Under the pieces are notes generated by a model. It was not told the origin of the DNA, made no database searches, and saw only the letters and a program-made list of their open reading frames with translations. From GWA2-66-18 sp036676805 (lineage in GTDB: Bacteria; Elusimicrobiota; Elusimicrobia; UBA1565; UBA9628), in contig JAKFCD010000024.1 in assembly GCA_036676805.1 (NCBI GenBank), positions 1-64,000 of the forward strand: a stretch of DNA of 64,000 nucleotides, read 5' to 3'. The position numbers and the translations under genes are program-made. Of this stretch, positions 47,408-58,252 are shown one piece after another (within the stretch, counting starts at the first letter, position 1; each line of letters begins with the position of its first letter).

Positions 47408-49905
47408 CGTGCCGCCAGCGGGAAGCCCGCGATGACCGCGACGGTCGCTAAGGCCGTCAGCGCGGCGAAATGCCAGAAGAGCTCGGTGTTGGCCAGGTCC
47501 ATGTCGTGGCGCGCCGTCATGCGTCCCGCCAGGCGGCTCGCCAGGCAATAGGCCTGCATAATGAGGCCCGTGAGGACGTGCAGGCCGGCCCAGCAGGCGA
47601 GCAGCCAGACGATCGCGGGGTAGACGCCGTTCGTCGGCTCGAGGCCGGTCAGCCAAGGGCCGGCCAGCAAAGCGGCGGCGCCCGCGATGCCGAGGGCCAT
47701 GGCGCCTGTGAGGGCGGCGTAGAAGCCCCGGGCGTCGTCGCGTCGGTTGAGCCGTCGCGACAGCATGGTCGACGCCCACGCGCCGAGCAGCAGCGCCGCC
47801 GCGAGGCACGGCCAGAACACGCCGGGCCCGGCGGCGCCGCGCGGCGGGAAGTCGTCGTTCACGGTCCAATAGAAGAAATAGCCGAACAGCAGCGAGACGG
47901 TCGCCGTCGCGACGGCCAGCATGGTGATGAACACCGCCCACCAGCCGACCGAATCCGGCCCGGAGACGTAAAGAGGAAGCGAGAGCCCGAGGCCGACGTC
48001 CTTCTCGGCGCGGGCCGGAATATGCGCGGAACCCGTCCAAAGCCAGCGCGCGACCACGCCGATGCCGATGGCGCCGCTGAGCAAAGCCGTCTTCCACAGG
48101 CCGAAGGTGCCGAAGATGAAGAAGCCCCCGATCGTCAGCGCCGCCCAATGCGTGATGAAGCTCGGGCCGGGCAGCTGCAGGCACTGCACGGGACGCGCGT
48201 CGATGACGGTGGTGACGATGGTCTCGCGCCGCACCTCGTCGGCGTCCGGCAGGTAGAACCGGCCCTCGTCGACGTGCCGCTCGAAGTCCGGCTGGTCCCA
48301 CAGCGGATAGCGGGAATCGATCTCGGGGATCGAGCGCACGCCCCACGTCGCCGGCGGCAGCGGGGGCAGCCACTCGAGCGTGCCGGCGCCCCAGGGGTTG
48401 CGCTCCGAGACGTCCTCGGAGCGCTTCGGGCGAAGCACGTCCCAGGTGATCACCGCGATCCCGGCGGCGAGTATGAAGGCCCCGACGCTCGACGCGAGGT
48501 TGAGCTCGTCGAAGCCCAGCCCCGCCGGATAGGTGAACACGCGCCTCGGCATCCCGCGCATGCCGGAGAGGTGCATCGGCAGGAAGGCGACGTTGAAGCC
48601 GGCGAACATCAGCCAGAAGGCGATCCGGCCCAGCCGGTCGGAGAGCTTCTTGCCGTCGATGAGCGGGAAGTAATAATAGAGCCCCGCCATGATCGGAAAC
48701 AGGGCGCCGCCGATGAGCACGTAATGGAAGTGGCCGACGACGAAGAAGGTGTCGTGCGCCTGGAAGTCGAACGGCGCCAGGGCCAGCATGACGCCGGTGA
48801 GGCCGCCCACGACGAAGACGGCCAGCCCGCCCGCCGTGAACAGCATGGGCACCGAGCCGCCCGGACGGCGGCCCGCGGCGACCGTCGCTATGAGGCAGAA
48901 GATCTGGACGCCGGTCGGGATCGCGACCGCCTCCGACGCGGCCGAGAACAGCGCCAGAGACACGCCCGGCAGCCCCGTCGTGTACATGTGGTGCACCCAC
49001 AGGCCGAAGCTCAGGAAGCCCGTCCCGACGGCCGAGAGCACGATCCAGGTGTAGCCCACGATGGGCCGGCGGGCGAAAGTCGGCACGATCATCGCGAGCA
49101 GCGCCACCGACGGCAGGAAGATGATGTAGACCTCGGGGTGGCCGAACAGCCAGAACAGGTGCTGCCACAGCAGCGGGTCTCCGCCGCGCGCGGGGTCGAA
49201 GAACGGCCAGCCGAAGGCCCGCTCGACCTCGAGCAGCATGCTGCCCGCGATCAAGGGGGGGAAGGCGAAGAGGACCATCGCGGCGGCCACGAGGACGTAC
49301 CAGGCGTAGAGCGGGATCAGGTTGATCCTCATGCCCGGCGGACGGCACTTGAGCGTGCCCACGATCAGCTCGACGGCGGCGGCGATCGCCGCGATCTCGA
49401 TGAAGGAGAAGCCCAGCAGCCAGATGTCCGCGCCGATCCCGTCCTGATACGACGAGGTCAGCGGCGGGTACATGAACCAGCCCCCGCGCGGCGCGGCGTC
49501 GAAGAAGAGCGAGCCGCAGAGGAAGATCCCGCCCAGCAGGAAGCACCAGTAGCCGAACGCGGAGAGCCGCGGGAACGGGAGATCTCGGGCCCCCAGCATC
49601 TGAGGGAGGAAGATCACCGCGATCGACTCGAAGATCGGGATCGCGAAGAGGAACATCATCACCGAGCCGTGGACGGTGAAGATCTGGTTGTAGGTCTCGG
49701 CGTCAAGGAACTGCCCGTCGGGCCGCGCGAGCTGGATGCGCATCAGCAGCGCGAGGACGCCGGCGTAGAGCAGGAAAAAGAGGGACGTCGCCGTGTACCA
49801 GACCCCGACCTCGGTGTTGTTGACCTCCGACCAGTAGCGCCAGCCCTTGGGCGTCTCCCAGGCCTTCAGCAGCCGCTTCTCCTGCGCCTCGCGAAGCTCG
49901 TTCAT
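47404..49905 (-). CDS. Cytochrome c oxidase subunit I-III fusion
   Basis: An 833-residue membrane protein. Residues about 25-560 are heme-copper oxidase subunit I. The low-spin heme ligand His is in FTVHGSVMMFLF, the CuB/tyrosine motif in LFGHPEVYIIFLP, the CuB His pair in WVHHMYTTG, and the heme a3/a ligands in HDTFFVVGHFHYVL. The C-terminal 230 residues resemble subunit III (WWAVFITMLAVATATVSLLFGYFFYW, then ELFWHFAALTALATVAVIAGF). Fusion of I and III is known in several caa3-type oxidases. It overlaps subunit II (four bases) and the small gene downstream (ATGA). Confidence 0.9.
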   Translation of the reverse strand: MNELREAQEKRLLKAWETPKGWRYWSEVNNTEVGVWYTATSLFFLLYAGVLALLMRIQLARPDGQFLDAETYNQIFTVHGSVMMFLFAIPIFESIAVIFLPQMLGARDLPFPRLSAFGYWCFLLGGIFLCGSLFFDAAPRGGWFMYPPLTSSYQDGIGADIWLLGFSFIEIAAIAAAVELIVGTLKCRPPGMRINLIPLYAWYVLVAAAMVLFAFPPLIAGSMLLEVERAFGWPFFDPARGGDPLLWQHLFWLFGHPEVYIIFLPSVALLAMIVPTFARRPIVGYTWIVLSAVGTGFLSFGLWVHHMYTTGLPGVSLALFSAASEAVAIPTGVQIFCLIATVAAGRRPGGSVPMLFTAGGLAVFVVGGLTGVMLALAPFDFQAHDTFFVVGHFHYVLIGGALFPIMAGLYYYFPLIDGKKLSDRLGRIAFWLMFAGFNVAFLPMHLSGMRGMPRRVFTYPAGLGFDELNLASSVGAFILAAGIAVITWDVLRPKRSEDVSERNPWGAGTLEWLPPLPPATWGVRSIPEIDSRYPLWDQPDFERHVDEGRFYLPDADEVRRETIVTTVIDARPVQCLQLPGPSFITHWAALTIGGFFIFGTFGLWKTALLSGAIGIGVVARWLWTGSAHIPARAEKDVGLGLSLPLYVSGPDSVGWWAVFITMLAVATATVSLLFGYFFYWTVNDDFPPRGAAGPGVFWPCLAAALLLGAWASTMLSRRLNRRDDARGFYAALTGAMALGIAGAAALLAGPWLTGLEPTNGVYPAIVWLLACWAGLHVLTGLIMQAYCLASRLAGRMTARHDMDLANTELFWHFAALTALATVAVIAGFPLAAR

Positions 49906-50855
49906 TTGAGGGACTCCAGGTACGCCGCGAGCGCGTCGAGCTCCTCTGGGGGCAGCATCGCGAAATGCGGCATCAGCGCCCCGGGCTTGACCTCATGGGT
50001 CTTCGCGATCCAGCGCTTCAGGGAATCGGCTCCCGGCGGCAAGGCCCCGGCGGCGAGGCTGAGGCGCCCGCCGACGTGCGTGAGGTCGGGGCCGATCACG
50101 CCGGCCGCCTCCGTTCCCCGGATCGCGTGGCAGGCGGCGCAGCCGTTGGCGAGGAACAGGTCGCGGCCCTCGGCCGCCGTCCCCGACGGCTCGACGGCCG
50201 GCCGCCGCTGAGCCGCGAGCCAGCGTTCGAACTCGGGCTTCTCCAGCACGAGGACGTCGAAGGCCATCAGCGCGTGTGAGGCCCCGCAGTACTCGGCGCA
50301 GACCCCCCGGAAGCGGCCCGTTCTCGTCGGCTTGAGAACGAGCCGCGTCGGCCGGCCCGGGAACATGTCCATCTTGCCGCCCAGCGACGGGATCCAGAAC
50401 GAGTGGATCACGTCGGCGCTGCGAAGCTCGAAGTCGACGGGCTCTCCGACCGGGAGCCTGATCTCGTTGGCCGTCTCCACCGGAGCGCCTTGGGCTGGGA
50501 GGTAGCGCACGCGCCACCACCACTGTTCGCCGACGACCGAGACCTTCAGCGTTCCCGGCGGCGCGGCGGCGAGCAGGCCGGGCAGCAGCGAGAGGCCGTA
50601 GGCCAGCAAAGCGCCCAGCGCGACGGTGGGCGCGACGGCGCCGCCCCACACGATCATCGCCCGCTGCGCCGCGGGACGGGCCTTGGCGGGGCCCCCGACC
50701 ACGGCCCAGACCGCGAGCGCGGCGACGACGAGCCAGATCACGGAGGCCGCTCCGGTCATCCGCCAGAACAGCTCCGCGATCTCCTCGGCGCCGCGGCCCG
50801 CCGGCGACAGCGCCGACTGGGACAGCCAGGGATGCAAGCGGCCCGATCCTACCAC
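49902..50855 (-). CDS. Cytochrome c oxidase subunit II with fused cytochrome c domain (caa3 type)
   Basis: A 317-residue protein. After QSALSPAGRGAEEIAELF come two membrane helices (VIWLVVAALAVWAVV, VALGALLAYGLSLLPG) and a CuA domain. Its ligands are the His in DVIHSFWIPSLGGKMDMFPG and the cluster CAEYCGASHALM. The C-terminal part is a class I cytochrome c (GCAACHAIRG, axial Met in LMPHFAM). This defines a caa3 oxidase taking electrons from periplasmic cytochrome c. The start is uncertain: GTG 50855 lies within a GCCCGATC/GATCGGGC hairpin (50841-50871), and a TTG at 50838 is also possible. Confidence 0.9.
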   Translation of the reverse strand: MVGSGRLHPWLSQSALSPAGRGAEEIAELFWRMTGAASVIWLVVAALAVWAVVGGPAKARPAAQRAMIVWGGAVAPTVALGALLAYGLSLLPGLLAAAPPGTLKVSVVGEQWWWRVRYLPAQGAPVETANEIRLPVGEPVDFELRSADVIHSFWIPSLGGKMDMFPGRPTRLVLKPTRTGRFRGVCAEYCGASHALMAFDVLVLEKPEFERWLAAQRRPAVEPSGTAAEGRDLFLANGCAACHAIRGTEAAGVIGPDLTHVGGRLSLAAGALPPGADSLKRWIAKTHEVKPGALMPHFAMLPPEELDALAAYLESLK

Positions 50856-50900
50856 TCGGGGATGATCGGGCCGTGGAGGCCCTGCAACGGTTTTAAGACT

Positions 50901-52166
50901 CTAAGGCCCTTCCCTCCACTGCGGGTCCTGGTCGGCGTTGTATTCGCGCCGCGCCGTGCGGGCGACCTCGGGCTTCAAGTAGTCGAACGCCGCCTTGAAA
51001 TCCCCCGCCCGTTCCTTGAGCCCTTTCAACAGGTAATAAGTGAACAAGCCGTGGCCTTGCTGGTGATAGGTGTTGGAGATCTGGTCGCCGGCCGAGGCCG
51101 AGATCACCGTGATCTTGTCGGGCACCGCCCCGCTCCGCACGGAGACGAGAGGACGCGCGCCCTTGGCGATGACCGAGCGCCCGCCGGCGCCCGAGAAGCA
51201 GGAGTCCATGGCGACGACGACCCTTTTCGCCGGGAGCTTGGCCAGCGCGGAGTAGAGCCGCTTGATCGGGTAGCCGGTCTCCTCGATATAGGTCGGGTCG
51301 GCGTCCCACGGCACGAGGTAGGCCTCGCCGGTCTTGGGGTTCGGAGCGCCGTGGCCCGAGAAATAGACGAAGACCTCGTCGCCCGCTTCGACGCGGTTCG
51401 GGAGCCAGCGCTCGAAGTACTTCTCGAAGTCGCTCTTGGCCGCGCGCTCGTTCCAGAGCACGGCCACGTTCTCCTCGGGCACGCCCAACGCGCGCTTGGC
51501 GTACTCGGCGAAGAGCTTGGCGTCGGACGCGGCGAAGTCGGCCTTGGGCAGGGCCTCGCGGTAGCTCTCGACCCCGATCGCCACCGCGTGCGCCTTGCGG
51601 CGCGCCGCCGCCGGCGGCAGGTCGTCCACGTCGGATCGCGGCGCCTGGGCGACGGCGGGCGCGGGGGCGGGGCTCGCGAAAGCCGGAGCCGCCTGTCCGC
51701 CGCCCTTGATCAGGGCCAGGCGCTCGAAAGGCGGCTGGCCGCGCACGAACTGCTGCTGCAGCATCGGGGCGACCACCTGGATGCCGTCGACGCCGAGGCT
51801 GCCCTTGCTGGCGACTTTCCACAGAAGCTCGCCGTTGGCCGCCGCGCTGGCCTCGATCGAGACCGTCGCGAAGGCCGAGGCGCCGGTGCCGTGGATCTTG
51901 AGAAGCACCTCGCAGCCCGCCGTCGTGAGGCCGCCGCCGATGACCCGCAGGTCGCGGAACCTCGTGTTCTGAAGCAGCCGCAGCCGCCCGCTCCTGGCCG
52001 GGCCGCTGATCGCGGTCACGCAGAAGACGGGCTCGTCGGCCGGCGCTCCATTGTCCGGGAGCGGCGCTCCGGCGAGCGGCATGCCCGAGCACCCCGCGAG
52101 CAGAGGAAGCGCGGCGAGAACTCCGGCCGTCGCGAGCTTGTTCGTCGTCGAATGGAAATCCATCAT
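50901..52166 (-). CDS. Caspase-like (peptidase C14) lipoprotein
   Basis: A 421-residue protein with a lipoprotein signal ending in LLAGC. Residues about 190-400 form a caspase fold. The catalytic His is in FVYFSGHGAPN and the catalytic Cys in VVVAMDSCFSGAGG; HAVAIGVESYREALPKADFAASDA opens the domain as in metacaspase-like proteins. The N-terminal region is beta-rich with an Ala/Pro linker. The active-site pair is intact, so it is probably an active peptidase (Arg/Lys or Asp specificity not readable). Two ATGs are in tandem at 52166 and 52163; TACAAT (52170-52175, minus strand) is six bases before the second. It is transcribed toward the cox operon with 45 bases between. Confidence 0.82.
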   Translation of the reverse strand: MMDFHSTTNKLATAGVLAALPLLAGCSGMPLAGAPLPDNGAPADEPVFCVTAISGPARSGRLRLLQNTRFRDLRVIGGGLTTAGCEVLLKIHGTGASAFATVSIEASAAANGELLWKVASKGSLGVDGIQVVAPMLQQQFVRGQPPFERLALIKGGGQAAPAFASPAPAPAVAQAPRSDVDDLPPAAARRKAHAVAIGVESYREALPKADFAASDAKLFAEYAKRALGVPEENVAVLWNERAAKSDFEKYFERWLPNRVEAGDEVFVYFSGHGAPNPKTGEAYLVPWDADPTYIEETGYPIKRLYSALAKLPAKRVVVAMDSCFSGAGGRSVIAKGARPLVSVRSGAVPDKITVISASAGDQISNTYHQQGHGLFTYYLLKGLKERAGDFKAAFDYLKPEVARTARREYNADQDPQWREGP

Positions 52167-52287
52167 CGCATTGTAGCCCCTCTCGAGAGATTCATCCAGG
52201 GGGCGAGTTAAGGCGCCGCAGGGCGGAGATTATCCCGTCATCCGGGCCGTTATTGACTCACTATTCTCAAGGATAGCGGCGCGTCCT

Positions 52288-53226
52288 TCAGGCGCTGGTG
52301 GGGGAGGCTTCGGAGCGGCCGTGGTCGCGGCCGTCGCCGTGCGAGTGGTGGTCGCCGTCCTTGTAGCCGAGCTTCTCGACGAGCTTGCGCAGCTCGTCCT
52401 CGTCGCCGTTGGTGGAGACCACGTCGGAGAGGTGCTCGAGGTAGACGATCGCCTCGTTGAGGGCCTGCTTGACGCGCTTGTCGGACTCGCTCTTCCGCCA
52501 GAGCTTGAGCTGGCTGTGCAAGGTCAGCATGCGCTCGCCGCGGGGATCCATCAGCTTGAGCCAGTGGTACTGGGTCCGGAAGGCGCTGATCTCGCCGGCG
52601 ATCTCGGCCTCGGGCGTCAGGCGGCCGGCGGCGCGGTCGAGGGAGTGCCGGGCCTCGTGGGCGACGGTCGCGTAGGTGAAGGCGTCGCCGACGAGTATGC
52701 CCAGCGAGCGCATGCGGATGTTGAGCTTGACGAGGCCGCCGTCGAAGCGGTCGCGCATATACTTGAAGATGCCCATCTGGTTGGGGGCGAGCTCGTCCTG
52801 CGTGTCGTAGGTGAGATCCTTGGCGTCGGCGAGGGCGCGGGCCTGGGCGGCGGCGGCCTCGAGGGCGGGCGGCGGCGGCTCGACACGGGTGCGCTTCCAC
52901 TCGGCGATTCGCGCGTCGGCCTCCTCCATCATGCCTTCGACCGAGCCGGGCTTGCCGGTGACCGGCTCGCGCTCCATCCGCCGATAAGGGCCGACGGGGA
53001 CGACGAGGCTCTGCTGCGGCAGCTTGTCGAAGAAGCCGTACGCGCGCGACTTGACCGAGACGTCGGTCACCGACATGTCCGCGACGGCGTCGCGCAGGGC
53101 GTCGGCTCGGGCCTTGAGCGTGGCGGGATCGACGTATTCCTTCCGGGCGGGATCCTCGACGGGGGAGGGCTGGTCCGCGAGGACCGGGGCCGCCAGGAGG
53201 AGCAAAATGAGCGCCGATAAAGCCAT
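52288..53226 (-). CDS. Secreted HExxH-containing protein, possible metallopeptidase
   Basis: A 312-residue exported protein (signal peptide MALSALILLLLAAPVLA). A zincin-like motif VAHEARHSLDRAAG (HEARH) is followed 13 residues later by EIAGEISAF, whose Glu could be the third ligand. The C-terminal tail DGDHHSHGDGRDHGRSE is rich in His and Asp. No other catalytic domain is recognised. TATACT (53232-53237, minus strand) is five bases before the ATG, a leaderless arrangement. The open frame extending to 53283 is not supported because it lies upstream of that -10. From 52167 to 52287 there is nothing recognisable other than the caspase-gene -10. Confidence 0.65.
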   Translation of the reverse strand: MALSALILLLLAAPVLADQPSPVEDPARKEYVDPATLKARADALRDAVADMSVTDVSVKSRAYGFFDKLPQQSLVVPVGPYRRMEREPVTGKPGSVEGMMEEADARIAEWKRTRVEPPPPALEAAAAQARALADAKDLTYDTQDELAPNQMGIFKYMRDRFDGGLVKLNIRMRSLGILVGDAFTYATVAHEARHSLDRAAGRLTPEAEIAGEISAFRTQYHWLKLMDPRGERMLTLHSQLKLWRKSESDKRVKQALNEAIVYLEHLSDVVSTNGDEDELRKLVEKLGYKDGDHHSHGDGRDHGRSEASPTSA

Positions 53227-53305
53227 GCGGCAGTATATAGGAAACCGGCCGTCGAGGCTCGGGCCTGAGGGCCCACGGATCATGGCCCGAAGGGCCCGGG
53301 TGAAA

Positions 53306-56519
<3,214 letters not shown>

Positions 56520-56542
<23 letters not shown>

Positions 56543-57101
56543 CGGGCATCGCTCCGCTCTTGGGAAAGCTCTCGAGGCCGTCGGCGATCGCGCACAGCGC
56601 GCCGAGGAGGGCCTCCGTTTCGTTGACGTCGCGGACGACGGGGACCTTCCACACGACGCGGAACTGCTCGCCGACGAAATCCACCGCCGGCAGGTCCGCG
56701 AGACGCTGCTGCATCGTCGCGTCGAAGACGATGGGGCCGGCGTTGCGGTCGGAGCAGCGCGCGAGGAGCTTGTCGCGGAAGGCGGTCACGCCGGGCGCGA
56801 GCGCGTCGGGCACGACCATCCCGGCGCGCTTGGTCACGACGTCCTTCGGCCCGCATTCGACGCGCAGGCTCGTCTCGGCGTTGAGCCACGCCGTCACGGT
56901 GACGCCGTCCGGGGCGGATTCGATGGCCACCTTGCGCCCGTTCCAGGCGCCGCCGAGGCGCGGCGGGTCCGCCTCGTACTGGAGGCCGAGCACCGACCGC
57001 ATGGCCGGCCACTGCAGGGAGGGGGTGTTGAGCTTGTGGTCGCGCCAGAAGTACCAGGCGGCGGGGAGCGCGAATGCGAGGAGGATCAGCAGCAGGGTCA
57101 T
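56520..57101 (-). CDS. Membrane-anchored protein of unknown function between carA and carB
   Basis: A 193-residue protein. An N-terminal helix (TLLLILLAFALPAAWYFW) anchors a soluble domain starting LQWPAMRSVLGLQYEADPPRLGGAWNGRKVAIES, which resembles bacterial proteins that display a small beta-rich domain behind one helix. No catalytic motif is seen. It overlaps carA by four bases (ATGA) and carB by 23, so it is translated with both. Its presence between the two subunits of one enzyme is unusual. A role with the synthase is possible but unproven. Confidence 0.75.
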
Positions 57102-58213
57102 CGGGAGCGGGCCTCCTGGCGGTCGAGCATCAAGTTCCGGAATCGTTCGAACAGGTAGCGGCTGTCATGCGGTCCGGCCGACGCCTCGGGATGGTATTGG
57201 ACCGAGAAGGCGGGAAGCTCGGTGTGGGCCATGCCCTCGGAGGTTCCGTCGTTGAGATTCACATGCGTCGTCTTGACCGTGGAGGGCAATGTCTTGAGGT
57301 CCACGCAGAAGCCGTGGTTTTGCGAGGTGATCTCGATCTTGCCGGTCTCGAGATCCTTGACCGGATGGTTCGAGCCGTGGTGGCCGAACTTGAGCTTGTA
57401 CGTCCTGCCCCCCAGGGCGAGGCCCAGGAGCTGGTGGCCCAGGCAGATGCCGAACAGCGGGATCCTCTCGGCGAGCAGGTTCTTGATAGTCTCGATCGCG
57501 TCGGTCACCGGCTCGGGGTCTCCGGGGCCGTTGCTGAGCAGGACGCCGTCGGGCTTGAGCTTTAATATGCGTCCTGCGTCGGTGCCGGCGGGCACCACGG
57601 TGACCTTGCAGCCCATGGCCGCGAGGCAGCGCAGGATGCCGTGCTTGACGCCGAAGTCCATGACGACCACGTGCAGGGATTTATCCGCGGGCTCGAAGCC
57701 TTCCTCCCAAGAGTAGGACTCCTCGCAGGTGACGACCTTCGCGAGATTGAGCCCGGTCATGGAGGGAAGCGCCCGCGCCTTCGCGACCAGGCGCTTCTTG
57801 TCCCCGTCCAACGTCGAGATGATCCCCCGCAGCGCGCCCTTGTCGCGCAGCTTCAGCGTGAGCGCGCGCGTGTCGACCTCCTCGATCCCGACGATCCCGT
57901 GCTTCTTCAGGAAGTCGCCGACCGGCTGCACCGATTCATGATTGGAGGGGTTCCGGCACATCTCGCGCACGACGAAGCCGGACAGGCGGGGGCGGCTCGA
58001 CTCGTTGTCGCCCGCGGTGATGCCGTAGTTGCCGATGAGCGGGTAGGTCATGACCACGCACTGGCCCGCGTAGGAAGGATCGGTCAGGATCTCCTGGTAG
58101 CCGGTCATCGCGGTGTTGAACACGAACTCCCCGCCCGCCTCTCCGGCGGCGCCGCACGCGCGTCCCGCGTAAACCGTTCCGTCCTCGAGCGCCAGCCAGG
58201 CTTTATCGTTCAT
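57098..58213 (-). CDS. carA: Carbamoyl-phosphate synthase small (glutaminase) subunit
   Basis: A 371-residue class I glutamine amidotransferase that supplies ammonia to CarB. The N-terminal CPSase domain (ALEDGTVYAGRACG ... NTAMTGYQEILTDPSYAGQ) is followed by the glutaminase domain with the catalytic Cys in GICLGHQLLG and His/Glu in VQYHPEASAGPHDS; GTGA-type SQNHGFCVD is also present. There is a 39-base gap to purNH upstream that could hold a weak internal promoter. Confidence 0.96.
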   Translation of the reverse strand: MNDKAWLALEDGTVYAGRACGAAGEAGGEFVFNTAMTGYQEILTDPSYAGQCVVMTYPLIGNYGITAGDNESSRPRLSGFVVREMCRNPSNHESVQPVGDFLKKHGIVGIEEVDTRALTLKLRDKGALRGIISTLDGDKKRLVAKARALPSMTGLNLAKVVTCEESYSWEEGFEPADKSLHVVVMDFGVKHGILRCLAAMGCKVTVVPAGTDAGRILKLKPDGVLLSNGPGDPEPVTDAIETIKNLLAERIPLFGICLGHQLLGLALGGRTYKLKFGHHGSNHPVKDLETGKIEITSQNHGFCVDLKTLPSTVKTTHVNLNDGTSEGMAHTELPAFSVQYHPEASAGPHDSRYLFERFRNLMLDRQEARSR

Positions 58214-58252
58214 GGATGTGTTATTTTACCATTCCTCGACGACAAACGGTTT

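Noticed and set aside
50841..50871. Regulatory hairpin at the coxB start
   Set aside because: GCCCGATC/GATCGGGC can pair around the GTG start, but the start itself is uncertain, so a regulatory role is not claimed as a feature.
53284..53303. Terminator after carB
   Set aside because: GGCCC/GGGCC hairpins occur downstream of the stop, but no T-run follows and the GC-rich palindromes are short; the support is too weak to list.
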